From: Bacteroidota bacterium
Lineage (GTDB): Bacteria; Bacteroidota; Bacteroidia; AKYH767-A; OLB10
Direction: 5' to 3'
Assembly: GCA_016713925.1 (NCBI GenBank)
Contig: JADJOH010000004.1
Coordinates: 81,973-145,972 of the forward strand
Length of the DNA: 64,000 bases
A program made the translations under genes and the position numbers. Positions within the stretch are counted from its first letter, which is position 1. Each line of letters opens with the position of its first letter. Positions 61,928-64,000 of this stretch are shown piece by piece. The notes below the pieces were generated by a model. The model ran no database searches. It had not been told where the DNA came from and saw only the letters and a program-made list of their open reading frames with translations.

Positions 61928-62687
61928 CACAAAGTATTTCGCACCGTTATCGTAGATGACGAACGTGGTGGTGAGAATCATTGAAAAAATATTTACTGGA
62001 TTTTAGTGTAGGCTATGACGTATTGGAGTGGCTTCTCAGCAGAAGAGGGGGAGAAGATGATATTGAATCTAAAACCGACCTCGTCTTCGCTGATATTGAA
62101 ATGCCCATCCGTAGTGGTCTGGATATGTTGGGGCCGTAATAGATAAACATCCTTTCTCATTGTGTTGACTACGGCTCACGAACAATATGCCATCAAAAGC
62201 CATCAACCGTTTTGACATAGTGGGCTATCTTCTTAAGCCAATCGATCTCGACGAATTCGGGATGTTGAGAAAAATACGGGAAAAGGCAGGTCTGCTGAAG
62301 GATAAACCGGGAGAAAACGGAGATTCCTTCACCACAAAATCCGTCCTCTTCCATCATCTTCCTGCCGAAATTAGGGGGAAGAGGCCGTAAGTGCGGAGGA
62401 TATTATTTATTGCAAAGCTTCCAATAATTATACGGAAATATATCTGACAGGGAAAAATAAGAAAGTGATTTCAAAAACGCTCCAAGGCTCGAAGCCCTGC
62501 TTTCCGGTTTTATTTTTCAGAGCACACGATAGTTATCTTGTGAATTTCCGCTTTATACGTGAATTCAGGAATGAAGGGGAGGCCGGTATCGCTTATTCTT
62601 GCCGAAGGACACCGCGTTGATGTCTCCAAGCGCCGTAAAGCCGATTTTTTGCACTTTCTGCGCACCCATGGGGTCACCTTCGAATAG
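61917..62687 (+). CDS. LytTR response regulator, frameshifted
   Basis: Receiver domain: VIVDDER near the start, phospho-acceptor Asp in LVFADIEMPIRSGLDML, and the C-terminal FDIVGYLLKPIDLDEF. The DNA-binding LytTR domain is recognisable from AEDIIYCKASNNYTEIYLTG and RFIREFRNEG. Several indels interrupt it. Corrected length is about 255 residues, the family norm. It is the presumed partner of the upstream kinases and probably regulates secreted or surface genes. Confidence 0.8.
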
Positions 62688-62812
62688 GCGCTGATATTTC
62701 ATCAACTCATTACTTGCCGTTAACTCATTGCGAAGGCCGCTGGCGCATTGATCCTATTCAAAGGGTCAGTCTTTCTACGTTTGGTTCAGAAACAAATAAA
62801 AAACCAAACGAC

Positions 62813-63188
62813 ATGAACACCAACAACCCCTCAGGAAACGCTAGTCAAAGCACTATTGTAACCATCCAGTCTCAAAAAAAGCATGACAACCGCCTTATTG
62901 CTCAGCTTTTCTTCCGGTCCACTGGGAATGCTCTACTCCACCATAACAGGCGCATTGATCATGTTCCTCTTATCCGTCTTAGCTGCTCTCTTCACTTTTG
63001 GCATAGGCCTGTTCTTCACATGGCCGGTAAGGTATGGTATGGGCAGTGGCGGCGAGGAACAAATCTTCAAAAACTGTTTTACGACAGTTCAATCATCTGC
63101 CGCACTCTTTTTTGTAATAATGGGATTTAGTTTACAAGGGATTTCACAAACTACATTAAATAACACCAGAAAGGTTCAATTGCATTAA
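62813..63188 (+). CDS. Small two-helix membrane protein, possibly fused to a following signal peptide by an indel
   Basis: The N-terminus MNTNNPSGNASQSTIVTIQS is hydrophilic. After correcting an A7 run near 62877 come two hydrophobic helices (MLYSTITGALIMFLLSVLAA, FTFGIGLFFTWPVRYGMG). The frame then runs into SSAALFFVIMGFSLQGIS, which looks like the signal peptide of a separate secreted protein. I therefore suspect two genes merged by an indel near 63070. The family of the membrane part is unknown. Confidence 0.5.
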
Positions 63189-63189
63189 A

Positions 63190-63912
63190 AGCAAGTATCA
63201 AAGAAATTATTATAAATATAATTCAAAGTTCGAAACATCTTTGATTTGAGCGTTGACTCTATCATCTATTTGATGGCGTTCGCTTGCCCAAGGAAGTATT
63301 AAATGAAATGTTATTGACCAAATCCGGAAACGGGAAATCAAATTTGCTGCAAAGAAGTCACTAATGCCCGGGATTTATTGCTGGACCTTAAACTACAATG
63401 GATTATAAAAATTATATCCTACAGTAAGTAGTCAAAGTAAGTCAGGGGCTACGTTTGCAAGTATAATACAGACTTGGGATTGCAAAAGTAAATCTAAAGA
63501 CATCTATCCTGGGAATTGAATCATCTGGAAAATTCATGAGTTCAAACCAATATTCAGATTTGTCTTTAAGGTAACTGAAGAGAATGCGAATGACATGGTT
63601 TCAACATATTTCGATGTCAAAAATATAGTCCCAATGAATTTATGATGCTGTATATAGATAAAAGATCAAACTCTCGTGTGTTTGGTAGAGGCAGAGGAAC
63701 GTTTTCACGGTAGCAGCAGTGTAGATGATAAGAAGGTCGTTGTTTTTGATATAACAGATCTCGGTAACGGTGAGTTTGAAGGCACCCACTGCAAATTTAA
63801 AGGAAGGAGAGTACCGTTTGCGTATGAAGGAACTGTTCCGAATATCTATAGTGCTCAGGCTCACCAAAGAAGTACGATTTCTCTATTCTCGTTGAACTAC
63901 CAAAAAATGTAA
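63190..63912 (+). other. Broken coding region of a secreted protein
   Basis: Short pieces of plausible protein alternate between frames; the clearest is VVVFDITDLGNGEFEGTHCK near 63730-63790. The region probably continues the signal peptide at 63090-63140. Too damaged to name. Confidence 0.35.
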
Positions 63913-63935
63913 ACCTATAATATGTTTCAACAATA

Positions 63936-64000
63936 TGAAAACGCTCTATCCTCACAATATTTTCAGTTTTTATCGCTGCACTTTCAATTGGTCAAACGGT
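63936..64000 (+). CDS. Start of a secreted protein, truncated by window end
   Basis: An ATG is followed by MKTL and a hydrophobic stretch that, with one base corrected, reads FSVFIAALSIGQT, a signal peptide with a Gln-Thr cleavage region like others here. Nothing beyond is visible. Confidence 0.35.

Noticed and set aside
1..64000. tRNA, rRNA or insertion-sequence genes
   Set aside because: No tRNA-like CCA-terminated cloverleaf, rRNA core sequence, transposase motif or matching terminal inverted repeats were seen by eye; a dedicated scan could still find a tRNA.

Overview
This window looks like a chromosomal piece from a member of the Bacteroidota (a Chitinophaga/Saprospira/Sphingobacterium-like lineage; I cannot place it more finely). 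The grounds are three giant secreted proteins or proteases ending in type IX secretion (T9SS) C-terminal sorting domains, many promoters of the Bacteroidota form TTG then TAnnTTTG, start codons without obvious Shine-Dalgarno sequences, and LytS/LytTR two-component genes. Almost every long gene is interrupted by single-base indels, usually in short homopolymers. The CRISPR repeats act as an internal control: their A5 run is mis-sized in 6 of 78 copies. I therefore treat most frameshifts as sequence error and give whole-gene coordinates.

Layout. 1-5000: 3' end of a very large secreted adhesin-like T9SS protein, then 70-bp repeats and a perfect palindrome. 5400-8600: an AAA ATPase with an operator-like promoter, a lipoprotein, and a secreted HNH nuclease followed by a possible partner gene flanked by a duplicated piece of the nuclease gene. 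8700-33700: a large type III-A CRISPR-Cas island, consisting of a WYL regulator, cas6-cas10-csm2-csm3-csm4-csm5-csm6, an unfamiliar four-gene membrane/vWA-like operon, an RtcR-like CARF-sigma54 activator, an internally deleted cas1, a primase-polymerase, a small gene, cas2, an array of 78 repeats and 77 spacers, a Card1-like CARF nuclease, and a RecD/Pif1-like helicase with a small secreted protein. 33800-48800: a type I restriction-modification locus (hsdM, damaged hsdS, ..., hsdR) whose interior holds a PD-(D/E)XK-like protein, a GmrSD-type DUF262/HNH enzyme, a secreted M43 metalloprotease, an Nmad2-domain protein, a RecQ-phosphoribosyltransferase fusion and a DprA-like protein. 49100-53500: a T9SS NlpC/P60-like protein with seven near-identical 82-residue repeats, and a secreted companion. 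54000-62700: a secreted TPR-caspase protein, two LytS-type sensor kinases and a LytTR response regulator. 62700-64000: small membrane or secreted proteins, poorly readable.

How the CRISPR island may work. Cas10 keeps both the HD and GGDD motifs, so cyclic oligoadenylate signalling is expected. Three CARF-domain proteins could read it: Csm6 (HEPN RNase), a Card1-like nuclease and a CARF-sigma54 transcription activator. The best new signal is a shared promoter element, (T/C)TGCAA(A/T)TAG followed by TGCA. It lies at the same 34-base offset from a TTTG box upstream of three transcription units: the cas operon, the uncharacterised membrane/vWA-like operon, and the helicase. This ties the accessory genes to the cas genes by sequence rather than by proximity alone. 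The divergent WYL regulator is the obvious candidate for binding it, but that is inference.
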